A stretch of 46,932 bases of DNA. It comes from Pseudomonas fluorescens (GTDB lineage Bacteria > Pseudomonadota > Gammaproteobacteria > Pseudomonadales > Pseudomonadaceae). The DNA lies in assembly GCF_000968015.1 (NCBI RefSeq), contig NZ_LACH01000059.1, positions 1 to 46,932 on the forward strand. Direction: 5' to 3'. The stretch's first letter is position 1. Each line of letters opens with the position of its first letter. A model generated the notes under the pieces. The model was given only the letters and a program-made list of their open reading frames with translations, searched no databases and was not told the DNA's origin. The translations under genes and the position numbers were made by a program. Below, piece after piece: positions 1 to 8,225 of this stretch.

Positions 1-51
1 ACCTATTTCAGGACTAGACAGACAGATCCTACAAGGGGTATGCATTTCAAT

Positions 52-87
52 GTAGGAGCTGTCGAGTGAAACGAGGCTGCGATCTTT
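52..87. repeat. REP-type intergenic palindrome (single copy)
   Basis: The sequence TGTAGGAGCTGTCGAGTGAA followed by ACGAGGCTGCGATCTTTTGATC is a common P. fluorescens REP family member. The same words recur inverted at 43,474-43,502. It lies just downstream of the maf stop codon, as expected for an intergenic REP. The first 93 bases hold nothing else that I can assign. Confidence 0.7.
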
Positions 88-93
88 TGATCT

Positions 94-672
94 TTAAGGT
101 GTCTGCACACCTTCGGCCAGCAACATGTCGACCAGGCGAATCAATGGCAGGCCGATCAGGCTGGTGGCGTCAGGGCCTTCGGTGCTTTGAAACAGGCTCA
201 CCCCCAAACCTTCGGCCTTGAAGCTGCCAGCGCAGTCGTAGGGCTGTTCGGTGCGCAGGTAGCGTTCGATGCGCGCCTGATCGAGCGTGCGCATGTGTAC
301 TGTGAACGGCACGCAGTCGACCTGGCATTCACCGGTCTGGCTATTGAGCAGCGCCAGGCCGGTGAGGAAGGTCACGCTGGCGCCACTCGAAGCCAACAAT
401 TGTTCGCGGGCCTTTTCGAAGGTGTGCGGTTTGCCGATAATCCGTTCGCCAAGTACCGCGACCTGATCGGAGCCGATGATCAGATGAGCGGGGTGGCTGC
501 CGGCCAGCGCACGTGCTTTTTCCTCGGCGAGGCGCTTGACCAGCGCGATGGCGGACTCGCCCGGGCGATGGCTTTCGTCGATATCCGGCGAGCTGCAGGT
601 AAACGGCAGCTGCAAGCGGGCCAGCAATTCCCGGCGATAAACCGAGCTTGAAGCGAGTAATAAAGGCAGCAT
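94..672 (-). CDS. maf: Maf/YceF-type nucleotide pyrophosphatase
   Basis: Maf-family house-cleaning pyrophosphatase, closest in length and motifs to the YceF type that hydrolyses methylated GTP. The chosen start gives 192 residues beginning MLPLLLASSSVYRRELL, the usual YceF N-terminus with the S-S-x-x-R-x-x-L phosphate-binding signature. A longer reading with 15 extra residues is open but lacks the family start. IDESHRPGE and IIGSDQVAVL carry the conserved acidic residues, the latter holding the catalytic Asp. The gene is divergent from yceD, as in other pseudomonads. The family assignment is firm. The m7GTP specificity is inferred from subfamily and neighbourhood. Confidence 0.93.
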   Translation of the reverse strand: MLPLLLASSSVYRRELLARLQLPFTCSSPDIDESHRPGESAIALVKRLAEEKARALAGSHPAHLIIGSDQVAVLGERIIGKPHTFEKAREQLLASSGASVTFLTGLALLNSQTGECQVDCVPFTVHMRTLDQARIERYLRTEQPYDCAGSFKAEGLGVSLFQSTEGPDATSLIGLPLIRLVDMLLAEGVQTP

Positions 673-741
673 GCGCATCTCCAGAAGACAGGCGCGAATT
701 CTAGCGGAGGCTTGCAAGTGACGGACAGGGCTGAATTTCCT

Positions 742-769
742 TTGACATGGCTGGGGGCATCCCTATAAT
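742..769 (+). promoter_or_regulatory. Near-consensus sigma-70 promoter of yceD-rpmF-plsX
   Basis: TTGACA at 742-747 and TATAAT at 764-769 are both perfect hexamers, with a 16-bp spacer. Transcription would begin near 776, only about three bases before the yceD ATG at 779. The mRNA is therefore predicted to be essentially leaderless. Confidence 0.85.
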
Positions 770-778
770 GCTGCGCCT

Positions 779-1306
779 ATGTTGAATGACCCGATTCCAC
801 CTCACGTTGACCCGCGCAAATTGGCTGATCGTGGCACCACCCTTCAAGGTGAACTGCTGCTGGCCGATTTGGAGAGACTCTGCGACCCGCTTTCCGACAC
901 TGTCGGTACGGTGCAGGCTAAATTCGTTTTTGAACGAGATGAACGTAAGTCTGTGGTAATCCACAGCTTTATCGACACCGAAGTCAAAATGGTTTGCCAG
1001 CGTTGTCTTGAGCTGGTCACCCTGCCGATCCATAGCGAATGCAGTTATGCTGTGGTGAAGGAGGGTGCGAATACCCAGTCGTTGCCGAAAGGTTATGACG
1101 TGCTGGAACTGGGCGAAGATCCTTTGGATCTGCAGTCACTGATCGAGGAGGAGCTTCTGCTCGCCTTGCCCATTGTGCCTGCTCATCATCCGGAAGAATG
1201 CCAGCAGCCGGCGGGTCTCGATGAGCCCGAACCGAGCGAGGACGAGGTAACGCGGTCCAACCCGTTCAGTGTATTGGCGCAGTTAAAGCGTGACCCAAAC
1301 GTTTAG
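779..1306 (+). CDS. yceD: YceD/DUF177 23S rRNA accumulation protein
   Basis: A 175-residue DUF177 protein. The family is linked to 23S rRNA accumulation and is almost always encoded next to rpmF. The start MLNDPIPPHVDPRKLADRG aligns with the usual YceD N-terminus, so the ATG at 779 is credible although no Shine-Dalgarno sequence precedes it. A C-x-x-C pair (MVCQRCLELV) and a later Cys in HHPEEC are typical. It is first in the yceD-rpmF-plsX run, with 13 bases to rpmF. The strong promoter ends about 10 bases upstream of the ATG, suggesting leaderless translation. Confidence 0.94.
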   Translation: MLNDPIPPHVDPRKLADRGTTLQGELLLADLERLCDPLSDTVGTVQAKFVFERDERKSVVIHSFIDTEVKMVCQRCLELVTLPIHSECSYAVVKEGANTQSLPKGYDVLELGEDPLDLQSLIEEELLLALPIVPAHHPEECQQPAGLDEPEPSEDEVTRSNPFSVLAQLKRDPNV

Positions 1307-1319
1307 GAGTTAATCAATT

Positions 1320-1502
1320 ATGGCTGTTCAGCAGAACAAAAAATCCCGCTCTGCCCGTGACATGCGTCGTTCGCACGACGCCCTGACGGCAAGCACTCTG
1401 TCTGTAGAAAAAACCACCGGTGAAATTCACCTGCGTCACCACGTATCGCCAGAAGGCGTATACCGTGGCCGTAAAGTGATCGACAAGGGCGCTGACGAGT
1501 AA
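1320..1502 (+). CDS. rpmF: 50S ribosomal protein L32
   Basis: The 60-residue L32 protein of the large ribosomal subunit. It begins MAVQQNKKSRSARDMRRSHD and is strongly basic in its N-terminal half. It lacks the four-cysteine zinc motif found in some L32 proteins, so it is the zinc-free form. AGGAG at 1305-1309 is the ribosome-binding site. It sits between yceD and plsX in the standard arrangement that couples ribosome and phospholipid synthesis. Confidence 0.98.
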   Translation: MAVQQNKKSRSARDMRRSHDALTASTLSVEKTTGEIHLRHHVSPEGVYRGRKVIDKGADE

Positions 1503-1506
1503 TCAC

Positions 1507-2517
1507 TTGTCTGCTCAAGTCATCGCGATTGACGCAATGGGCGGGGACTTCGGTCCCCGCAGCATTGTTCAGGCCAGCCTTGCTTGCCTGTCTGCTACGC
1601 CCTCGCTACACCTGACCCTCGTCGGTCAACCCTCCCTCCTTGAAGAATTGCTCTCTGGCCAATCGGCTGTGGATCGCTCGCGCCTGTCGATTGCTCCGGC
1701 GTCCGAAGTCATCACTATGGACGAAAAACCTGCACAGGCCCTGCGCGGCAAGCCCGACTCGTCGATGCGCGTGGCGCTGGAATTGCTGCGCGATGGCAAG
1801 GTCCAGGCGTGTGTCAGTGCCGGCAATACCGGTGCGCTGATGGCGTTGTCGCGTTTCGTGCTCAAGACCTTGCCAGGCATTGATCGGCCGGCGATGGTGG
1901 CGGCGATTCCTACGCAGAAGGGTTATTGCCAGTTGCTCGACCTGGGCGCCAATGTCGATTGCAGCGCCGAGCATCTGTTGCAGTTCGCTGTGATGGGGTC
2001 GGTGGCGGCGGAAACCCTGGGCATCGTTCGTCCGCGAGTGGCGCTGCTGAACATCGGTACTGAAGACATCAAGGGCAACCAACAGGTCAAGCTGGCGGCC
2101 ACCTTGTTGCAGGGTGCTCGCGGCATCAATTACATCGGTTTTGTCGAGGGTGACGGTGTGTACCGTGGCGAGGCGGATGTGGTGGTATGTGACGGTTTTG
2201 TCGGCAATATCCTGCTCAAGTCCAGCGAAGGCCTGGCGATCATGATTGCCGGGCGCATCGAAGCCTTGTTCAAGAAAAACCTCGCGTCTAAAGTGGTCGG
2301 CGCTCTGGCGCTGCCGCTGATGAAGCGCTTGCAAGCTGATCTGGCGCCTGCGCGGCATAACGGCGCAAGCTTCCTCGGGTTGCAGGGAATTGTGGTGAAA
2401 AGCCATGGTTCGGCGGGGGTTCAGGGCTTCCAGAGTGCGATTCAGCGTGCCTTGATCGAGATCCAGGAAAACCTGCCGGAACGTATTCACGGTCGCCTGG
2501 AAGATTTGTTGCTTTAG
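1507..2517 (+). CDS. plsX: Phosphate acyltransferase PlsX
   Basis: A 336-residue PlsX that converts acyl-ACP to acyl-phosphate for phosphatidic acid synthesis at the inner membrane face. It has the N-terminal IAIDAMGGDFGP signature and SAGNTGALMA, both highly conserved. The start is a TTG four bases after the rpmF stop. This is the only initiator that keeps the conserved SAQVIAIDAMGG start, so translation probably couples to rpmF. fabD follows after a 125-base gap. Confidence 0.95.
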   Translation: MSAQVIAIDAMGGDFGPRSIVQASLACLSATPSLHLTLVGQPSLLEELLSGQSAVDRSRLSIAPASEVITMDEKPAQALRGKPDSSMRVALELLRDGKVQACVSAGNTGALMALSRFVLKTLPGIDRPAMVAAIPTQKGYCQLLDLGANVDCSAEHLLQFAVMGSVAAETLGIVRPRVALLNIGTEDIKGNQQVKLAATLLQGARGINYIGFVEGDGVYRGEADVVVCDGFVGNILLKSSEGLAIMIAGRIEALFKKNLASKVVGALALPLMKRLQADLAPARHNGASFLGLQGIVVKSHGSAGVQGFQSAIQRALIEIQENLPERIHGRLEDLLL

Positions 2518-2642
2518 GCGTTTTCGTCGGACAATGCTTAAATGTGACCGCTCAGTTCAATTTGCCATCCAACTGTCAGTTTCTTGCGTCCTCCAAGCGG
2601 GACGTCAATTCTCCGACGACAAGATCATTAGGGGCTTGTTAC

Positions 2643-3581
2643 ATGTCTGCTTCCCTCGCATTCGTCTTTCCGGGACAGGGTTCGCAGTCCCTCGGCATGC
2701 TGGCCGAGTTGGGCGCGCAACATCCGGTTGTCCTCGAAACATTCAAAGAAGCTTCCGATGCTCTGGGTTACGACCTGTGGGCACTGACCCAGCAAGGGCC
2801 GGAAGAGCAACTCAATCAAACCGATAAAACCCAGCCGGCCATTCTGACTGCCTCGATTGCCTTGTGGCGTCTGTGGCTGGCTGAAGGCGGCGCGCGTCCG
2901 GCTTATGTTGCCGGTCACAGCCTGGGCGAATACAGCGCTCTGGTCGCTGCGGGCAGCCTGAGCCTGGGCGACGCGGTGAAGCTGGTTGAACGCCGTGGTC
3001 AGTTGATGCAGGAAGCCGTTCCGGCCGGGCAAGGTGGCATGGCCGCCATTCTCGGTCTGGACGATGCTGATGTGCTGGCAGCCTGTGCCGAAGCGGCGCA
3101 AGGCGAAGTGGTCAGTGCGGTCAACTTCAACTCCCCTGGCCAGGTGGTCATCGCCGGTGCCAAGGCAGCGGTCGAGCGCGCCATCGAAGGCTGCAAGGCC
3201 CGTGGTGCCAAGCGCGCCATGCCATTGCCGGTCAGCGTGCCGTCCCATTGCGAGCTGATGCGTCCGGCGGCCGAGCGTTTCGCCGAGTCGATCGCAGCGA
3301 TCGACTGGCAGGCGCCGCAGATTCCGGTGGTTCAGAACGTCAGCGCCACTGTGCCGGCCGATCTGGATACCCTCAAGCGCGATTTGCTTGAGCAGCTTTA
3401 CAAGCCTGTACGCTGGGTCGAATCGGTTCAGGCGCTGGCCGCCAAAGGTGCTACCCAGTTGGTCGAATGCGGCCCAGGTAAAGTGCTGGCTGGCTTGAAC
3501 AAGCGTTGCGCCGAAGGCGTGTCGACATCCAACCTCAATACCCCCGACGCCTTCGCTGCCGCTCGCGCAGCGCTGGCTTGA
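2643..3581 (+). CDS. fabD: Malonyl-CoA:ACP transacylase FabD
   Basis: FabD transfers malonyl from CoA to ACP, the entry step for fatty acid elongation. From the ATG at 2643 it has 312 residues beginning MSASLAFVFPGQGSQSLG. A longer in-frame reading adds 33 unlike residues and is rejected. The nucleophile is Ser93 in GHSLGEYSAL, and VPSHCELM carries the catalytic His. It heads fabD-fabG, with 16 bases to fabG. Confidence 0.96.
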   Translation: MSASLAFVFPGQGSQSLGMLAELGAQHPVVLETFKEASDALGYDLWALTQQGPEEQLNQTDKTQPAILTASIALWRLWLAEGGARPAYVAGHSLGEYSALVAAGSLSLGDAVKLVERRGQLMQEAVPAGQGGMAAILGLDDADVLAACAEAAQGEVVSAVNFNSPGQVVIAGAKAAVERAIEGCKARGAKRAMPLPVSVPSHCELMRPAAERFAESIAAIDWQAPQIPVVQNVSATVPADLDTLKRDLLEQLYKPVRWVESVQALAAKGATQLVECGPGKVLAGLNKRCAEGVSTSNLNTPDAFAAARAALA

Positions 3582-3597
3582 ATCAGGAGAAGCCTGC

Positions 3598-4341
3598 ATG
3601 AGTCTGCAAGGTAAAGTTGCACTGGTCACTGGCGCGAGCCGCGGTATCGGCCAGGCTATCGCCCTGGAACTGGGTCGTCAGGGCGCCATCGTTATCGGCA
3701 CCGCGACGTCTGCCTCGGGTGCCGAGCGCATTGCGGCAACCCTGAAAGAAAACGAGATTCAAGGCACTGGCCTGGAACTCAATGTCACCAGCGACGAATC
3801 CGTTGCTGCAGTGCTGGCGAGCATTACATCGCAGTTCGGTGCGCCGGCGATCCTGGTCAACAATGCCGGTATCACCCGCGATAATCTGATGATGCGCATG
3901 AAAAATGACGAATGGCATGACGTCGTCGATACCAACCTGAACAGTCTGTTCCGCCTGTCCAAGGGCGTTTTGCGCGGTATGACCAAAGCCCGTTGGGGAC
4001 GAATTATCAGTATTGGCTCGGTTGTGGGTGCCATGGGCAACGCAGGCCAAGTAAACTACGCAGCCGCCAAGGCCGGTCTGGAAGGTTTCAGCCGTTCACT
4101 GGCGCGTGAAGTCGGTTCGCGTTCGATTACGGTAAACTCGGTGGCCCCTGGGTTCATCGACACCGATATGACCCGCGAACTGCCCGAGGCACAGCGTGAA
4201 GCCTTGCAGACGCAGATTCCGCTGGGCCGTCTGGGACAAGCTCAAGAGATCGCGTCTGTGGTCGCTTTTCTTGCATCCGACGGTGCGGCTTACGTTACTG
4301 GGGCTACAATCCCGGTGAACGGCGGGATGTACATGAGTTAA
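3598..4341 (+). CDS. fabG: 3-oxoacyl-ACP reductase FabG
   Basis: A short-chain dehydrogenase of 247 residues that reduces 3-ketoacyl-ACP with NADPH in each elongation round. The cofactor loop TGASRGIG spans residues 11-18, NNAG 88-91, and the catalytic triad is Ser141, Tyr154 and Lys158. The C-terminus IPVNGGMYMS is typical. AGGAG at 3585-3589 serves the ATG. It precedes acpP, with a 191-base leader region between them. Confidence 0.96.
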   Translation: MSLQGKVALVTGASRGIGQAIALELGRQGAIVIGTATSASGAERIAATLKENEIQGTGLELNVTSDESVAAVLASITSQFGAPAILVNNAGITRDNLMMRMKNDEWHDVVDTNLNSLFRLSKGVLRGMTKARWGRIISIGSVVGAMGNAGQVNYAAAKAGLEGFSRSLAREVGSRSITVNSVAPGFIDTDMTRELPEAQREALQTQIPLGRLGQAQEIASVVAFLASDGAAYVTGATIPVNGGMYMS

Positions 4342-4446
4342 ATGTGACGGATCGCTTCAAAAAAATGTCATACGAGCTGTCTAAAATCCGTTATAAAGCT
4401 GCAATCTATTTATAGGCAGAGGGTCGTCGGGTTTGAGGAGTGAAGC

Positions 4447-4466
4447 TTTCAGTTGAAAAACTGAAA
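4447..4466 (+). promoter_or_regulatory. Stem-loop in the acpP leader
   Basis: TTTCAGTT (4447-4454) pairs perfectly with AACTGAAA (4459-4466) around a GAAA tetraloop. It lies 67 bases before the acpP ATG and has no terminator U-tract, so it looks like an mRNA leader structure. A TATAAA at 4392-4397 could be the -10 of an acpP promoter, but its -35 is weak. Confidence 0.45.
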
Positions 4467-4532
4467 AGTCTTTCTATACACTTACCCACTGGCCAGCTGC
4501 CTGAATTTGTCCATTAGGAGTGAAAACAAGGT

Positions 4533-4769
4533 ATGAGCACCATCGAAGAGCGCGTCAAGAAAATCGTTGCTGAGCAACTGGGCGTTAAAGAAGAAGAAGT
4601 GGTCAACACTGCTTCCTTCGTTGAAGACCTGGGTGCCGACTCCCTTGACACCGTTGAGCTGGTGATGGCTCTGGAAGAGGAATTCGAGACCGAAATCCCT
4701 GACGAAGAAGCTGAGAAGATCACTACTGTACAAGCTGCAATCGATTACGTTACAAACCACCAGGCTTAA
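4533..4769 (+). CDS. acpP: Acyl carrier protein
   Basis: The 78-residue acidic carrier protein. Ser37 in GADSLDT is the site of 4'-phosphopantetheine attachment. The start MSTIEERVKKIVAEQLGV is standard, with AGGAG at 4517-4521. A 191-base leader and a strong terminator at 4799-4834 make it a potentially independent, highly expressed unit between fabG and fabF, as is common. Confidence 0.98.
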   Translation: MSTIEERVKKIVAEQLGVKEEEVVNTASFVEDLGADSLDTVELVMALEEEFETEIPDEEAEKITTVQAAIDYVTNHQA

Positions 4770-4798
4770 TAGCTTGTAATCGTTGCTTGCTGTCATGG

Positions 4799-4834
4799 AA
4801 AAACCGCACTGCCATCATGGCGTGCGGTTTTTTC
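4799..4834 (+). terminator. Intrinsic terminator after acpP
   Basis: AAAACCGCA and TGCGGTTTT form the outer stem, with GCCATCATGGC inside and a six-base T run. It lies 30 bases after the acpP stop and separates acpP from fabF. Confidence 0.88.
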
Positions 4835-4877
4835 TTTAGGCCTGATGCAAAGTCGTCATTTGAAAAAGGAGAGTGCT

Positions 4878-6122
4878 GTGTCGCGTAGACGCGTCGTAGT
4901 CACCGGTATGGGTATGTTGTCGCCACTGGGCACGGATGTGCCGAGCAGTTGGCAGGGCATTCTGGCTGGCCGCAGTGGCATTGGTCTGATCGAACACACC
5001 GACCTTTCTGCCTATTCCACCCGTTTTGGCGGCTCGGTAAAGGGCTTCAATGTCGAGGAATACCTGTCGGTCAAGGAAGCTCGCAAGCTCGACTTGTTCA
5101 TTCAATACGGTCTGGCCGCAGGTTTTCAGGCAGTTCGTAACGCCGGTCTGGAAGTCACCGACTCCAACCGTGAGCGCATTGGCGTGGCCATGGGGTCGGG
5201 TATTGGCGGATTGACCAATATCGAAGAAACCAGCCGCACCCTGCATGATTCCGGCCCACGACGGATTTCTCCGTTTTTCGTACCTGGCTCGATCATCAAT
5301 ATGATTTCCGGTTTCCTGTCCATCCATCTGGGCGCACAGGGACCTAACTACGCCATCGCCACCGCGTGTACCACCGGTACGCACTGCATCGGCATGGCGG
5401 CACGCAACATCATGTACGACGAAGCCGACGTGATGATTGCCGGCGGCGCTGAAATGGCGGCTTGCGGTCTGGGCATGGGCGGCTTCGGTGCCTCCCGCGC
5501 GCTGTCGACCCGCAACGACGAGCCGACCCGCGCCAGCCGTCCATGGGACAAGGGCCGTGATGGCTTCGTGCTGTCCGACGGTGCCGGCGCTCTGGTTCTC
5601 GAAGAGTTGGAGCACGCCAAGGCCCGTGGCGCGACGATCTATGCCGAGCTGATCGGCTTTGGCACCAGTGGCGATGCTTACCACATGACTTCGCCTCCGG
5701 CCGATGGCGCGGGTGCTGCACGTTGCATCATCAATGCGCTGCGCGATGCCAAGATCAATGGCGACCAGGTTCAGTACGTCAACGCCCACGGCACCTCGAC
5801 GTCGGCCGGCGACCTTGCCGAAGCCTGTGCGATCAAGTCGGTGTTCGGCGATCACGCTTACAAGCTGGCCGTCAGTTCGACCAAGTCCATGACCGGTCAC
5901 CTGTTGGGTGCGGCGGGCGCGGTCGAAGCGATCTTCAGTGTGCTGGCGATCAACAGCCAGGTAGCGCCGCCGACCATCAACCTTGATGAGCCGGACGAAG
6001 GTTGCGACCTCGACTTCGTACCGCATACCGCGCGTAATATGGATATCGATGTGGTGTTGTCCAACTCCTTCGGGTTTGGCGGTACCAACGGCTCGCTGGT
6101 GTTCCGTCGGTTCGCTGACTGA
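4878..6122 (+). CDS. fabF: 3-oxoacyl-ACP synthase II FabF
   Basis: The condensing enzyme that extends acyl-ACP with malonyl-ACP, 414 residues from the GTG at 4878, which follows AAGGAGAG. An in-frame ATG at 4845 would add 11 residues not found in FabF. The catalytic triad is Cys164 (ATACTTGTHC), His in VNAHGTSTS and His in MTGHLLGAAG. The stop overlaps the pabC ATG by one base (TGATG), implying translational coupling. Confidence 0.96.
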   Translation: MSRRRVVVTGMGMLSPLGTDVPSSWQGILAGRSGIGLIEHTDLSAYSTRFGGSVKGFNVEEYLSVKEARKLDLFIQYGLAAGFQAVRNAGLEVTDSNRERIGVAMGSGIGGLTNIEETSRTLHDSGPRRISPFFVPGSIINMISGFLSIHLGAQGPNYAIATACTTGTHCIGMAARNIMYDEADVMIAGGAEMAACGLGMGGFGASRALSTRNDEPTRASRPWDKGRDGFVLSDGAGALVLEELEHAKARGATIYAELIGFGTSGDAYHMTSPPADGAGAARCIINALRDAKINGDQVQYVNAHGTSTSAGDLAEACAIKSVFGDHAYKLAVSSTKSMTGHLLGAAGAVEAIFSVLAINSQVAPPTINLDEPDEGCDLDFVPHTARNMDIDVVLSNSFGFGGTNGSLVFRRFAD

Positions 6123-6937
6123 TGGACAGCTGGGTCGACGGTCAGCCGGCTGACGCTTTGTCGCTGAAGGATCGCGGCCTGGCTTACGGCGATGGTCTGT
6201 TCGAGACCATCGCTGTACACGACGGCACTCCGGTGCTGCTGGATCGGCATCTGGTGCGTCTGGTCAAGGGTTGCCAGCGGTTGGCAATTAATCTCGATCA
6301 GGCGGCTGTGTGCACTGAGTTGCTGACCTATGCCCAAGCGTTGGGCGAAGGTGTGCTCAAGCTCATCGTCACGCGTGGCGAAAGCGCGCGCGGCTATGCG
6401 CCCGATCCTTCGGCTCAGGCGCGCCGCATCATGCTGGGCAACCCTCCTGCGGTTTATCCTGCGGCCAATGCGGAGCAGGGCGTTCGCCTGTTCCCCTGTG
6501 CGACGCGGCTTTCCAGGCAGCCTCTGCTCGCCGGACTCAAACACCTGAACCGTCTTGAACAGGTCATCGCCCGCTCTGAATGGCAAGACACCGATCATGC
6601 TGAAGGCTTGATGCTCGATCAGGCCGGGCGCGTCATTGAAGGCGTGTTCAGCAATCTGTTCCTGATCCGCGATGGCGTGCTGATCACCGCTGATTTGAAG
6701 CGCTGCGGCGTGGCCGGCGTGATGCGTGCCGAATTATTGTTTCAAGCCGAGTCATTGGGGATCCCCACCCAAATCACCGATATCACCCTCGATCAGCTGC
6801 AATGGGCTGATGAAGTCTTTGTCTGCAACAGCGTGTATGGCGTTTGGCCGGTGCGCGCCTATGCCGCACTGAGCTGGCCGGTTGGTCCGCTCACCCGTAA
6901 ACTCCAAACCATTGCCCGCGCGCTACTGGATGCTTGA
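6122..6937 (+). CDS. pabC: Aminodeoxychorismate lyase PabC
   Basis: A PLP fold-type IV enzyme of 271 residues that releases pyruvate from 4-amino-4-deoxychorismate to give p-aminobenzoate for folate. Lys140 in AGLKHLNRLEQV is the PLP Schiff-base lysine, and RGLAYGDGLFETI is the family N-terminal motif. It is coupled to fabF by a 1-base overlap and followed three bases later by mltG, the order seen in many gammaproteobacteria. Confidence 0.94.
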   Translation: MDSWVDGQPADALSLKDRGLAYGDGLFETIAVHDGTPVLLDRHLVRLVKGCQRLAINLDQAAVCTELLTYAQALGEGVLKLIVTRGESARGYAPDPSAQARRIMLGNPPAVYPAANAEQGVRLFPCATRLSRQPLLAGLKHLNRLEQVIARSEWQDTDHAEGLMLDQAGRVIEGVFSNLFLIRDGVLITADLKRCGVAGVMRAELLFQAESLGIPTQITDITLDQLQWADEVFVCNSVYGVWPVRAYAALSWPVGPLTRKLQTIARALLDA

Positions 6938-6940
6938 TAC

Positions 6941-8206
6941 GTGAGACGTAAATTCTTGCTGTTGCTGGAAACCGGATTGGTTCTGGCAGGGCTGTGTCTG
7001 GGCGCTTCTGCCTGGAAAATCCATTCGGCGCTGAAACAGCCGCTGAACATCACTCAAGAAGAGCTGCTGGAAGTGCCAAAAGGCACGACACCGACTCGCA
7101 CCTTCTATCGACTCGAAGCCGATGGCGTTATCAAGGACGCTTTCTGGCTGCGGGTGTATTGGCGCTTCAATCTCGCCAAGCAACCGTTGCACAAGGGCGA
7201 ATACCGCATGCAGCCCGGCATGACCGTCGAAGGCCTGATTGACCTGTGGAAACGCGGGGAAATGGTTCAGTACAGCCTGACCCTGGTCGAGGGCTGGAAT
7301 TTCCATCAGGTCCGCGCTGCTCTGGCCAAGGATGAAAAACTCGAAAAGACCCTCGACGGTTTGAGTGATAGCGAGGTGATGGACAAGCTCGGCCACACCG
7401 GGATTTTTCCGGAAGGACGATTCTTCCCTGACACCTATCGCTTCGTGCGCGGCATGACCGATGTCGAGCTGCTGAAAAAAGCCTACGACCGCCTAGACGA
7501 AGTCCTGGCCAAGGAATGGAGCCAGCGCGCCGCTGACGTGCCGTACACCGAACCCTATCAGGCGCTGATCATGGCCTCGCTGGTGGAGAAGGAAACCGGT
7601 GTGCCGCAGGAGCGCGGGCAAATCGCTGGCGTGTTTGTACGGCGCATGGAAATGGGCATGTTGTTGCAGACTGATCCGACCGTGATCTACGGCCTCGGTG
7701 ATCGTTACAACGGCAAATTGACTCGCGCCCATCTCAAGGAAGCGACGCCGTACAACACCTACATGATTTCGGGGCTGCCGCCGACCCCGATCGCCATGGT
7801 CGGCCGCGAAGCGATTCATGCAGCGCTGAATCCGGTGGCTGGCAATAGCCTCTATTTCGTTGCTCGTGGTGATGGCAGCCACGTGTTCTCCGATGATCTG
7901 GACGCGCACAATAACGCTGTGCGTGAGTTCCAGATCAAGCGCCGTGCCGACTACCGCTCCAGCCCGGCGCCGACCACGGCGCCAGAGGCGACGGATGAGC
8001 AGGCACCGATCCCGGCTGCTTCTCCCGACACAGCCCCAGAGGCTTTGCCCCAAGTGCCGCCGCAAGAGCCTGCTCAGGCGGCGCCAGCAGAGCCGCAAGC
8101 GCCTGACCCGTCGCCCTCAACGGAATCTGCTCCAGAGCCCACTCAAGAACCCGCAGCCGCACCCGCGCCCGAACTGGATGCAACCGCGCCGCAAAGCCCG
8201 CAATGA
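6941..8206 (+). CDS. mltG: Endolytic murein transglycosylase MltG (YceG)
   Basis: MltG cuts nascent glycan strands and is thought to set their length. The GTG start gives 421 residues. An N-terminal membrane anchor covers about residues 5-27, a LysM-like part follows, and the YceG catalytic domain contains ASLVEKETG with the catalytic Glu and LQTDPTVIYG. The domain ends near residue 340. The last 80 or so residues are a Pro/Ala/Glu-rich low-complexity tail that E. coli MltG lacks. The cytoplasm-side N-terminus and periplasmic C-terminus follow from the anchor. Confidence 0.94.
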   Translation: MRRKFLLLLETGLVLAGLCLGASAWKIHSALKQPLNITQEELLEVPKGTTPTRTFYRLEADGVIKDAFWLRVYWRFNLAKQPLHKGEYRMQPGMTVEGLIDLWKRGEMVQYSLTLVEGWNFHQVRAALAKDEKLEKTLDGLSDSEVMDKLGHTGIFPEGRFFPDTYRFVRGMTDVELLKKAYDRLDEVLAKEWSQRAADVPYTEPYQALIMASLVEKETGVPQERGQIAGVFVRRMEMGMLLQTDPTVIYGLGDRYNGKLTRAHLKEATPYNTYMISGLPPTPIAMVGREAIHAALNPVAGNSLYFVARGDGSHVFSDDLDAHNNAVREFQIKRRADYRSSPAPTTAPEATDEQAPIPAASPDTAPEALPQVPPQEPAQAAPAEPQAPDPSPSTESAPEPTQEPAAAPAPELDATAPQSPQ

Positions 8207-8225
8207 CTCTGACTAAGGACTGCCT

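Noticed and set aside
4836..6026. 396-codon minus-strand frame opposite fabF
   Set aside because: It is a shadow of fabF with no family features.
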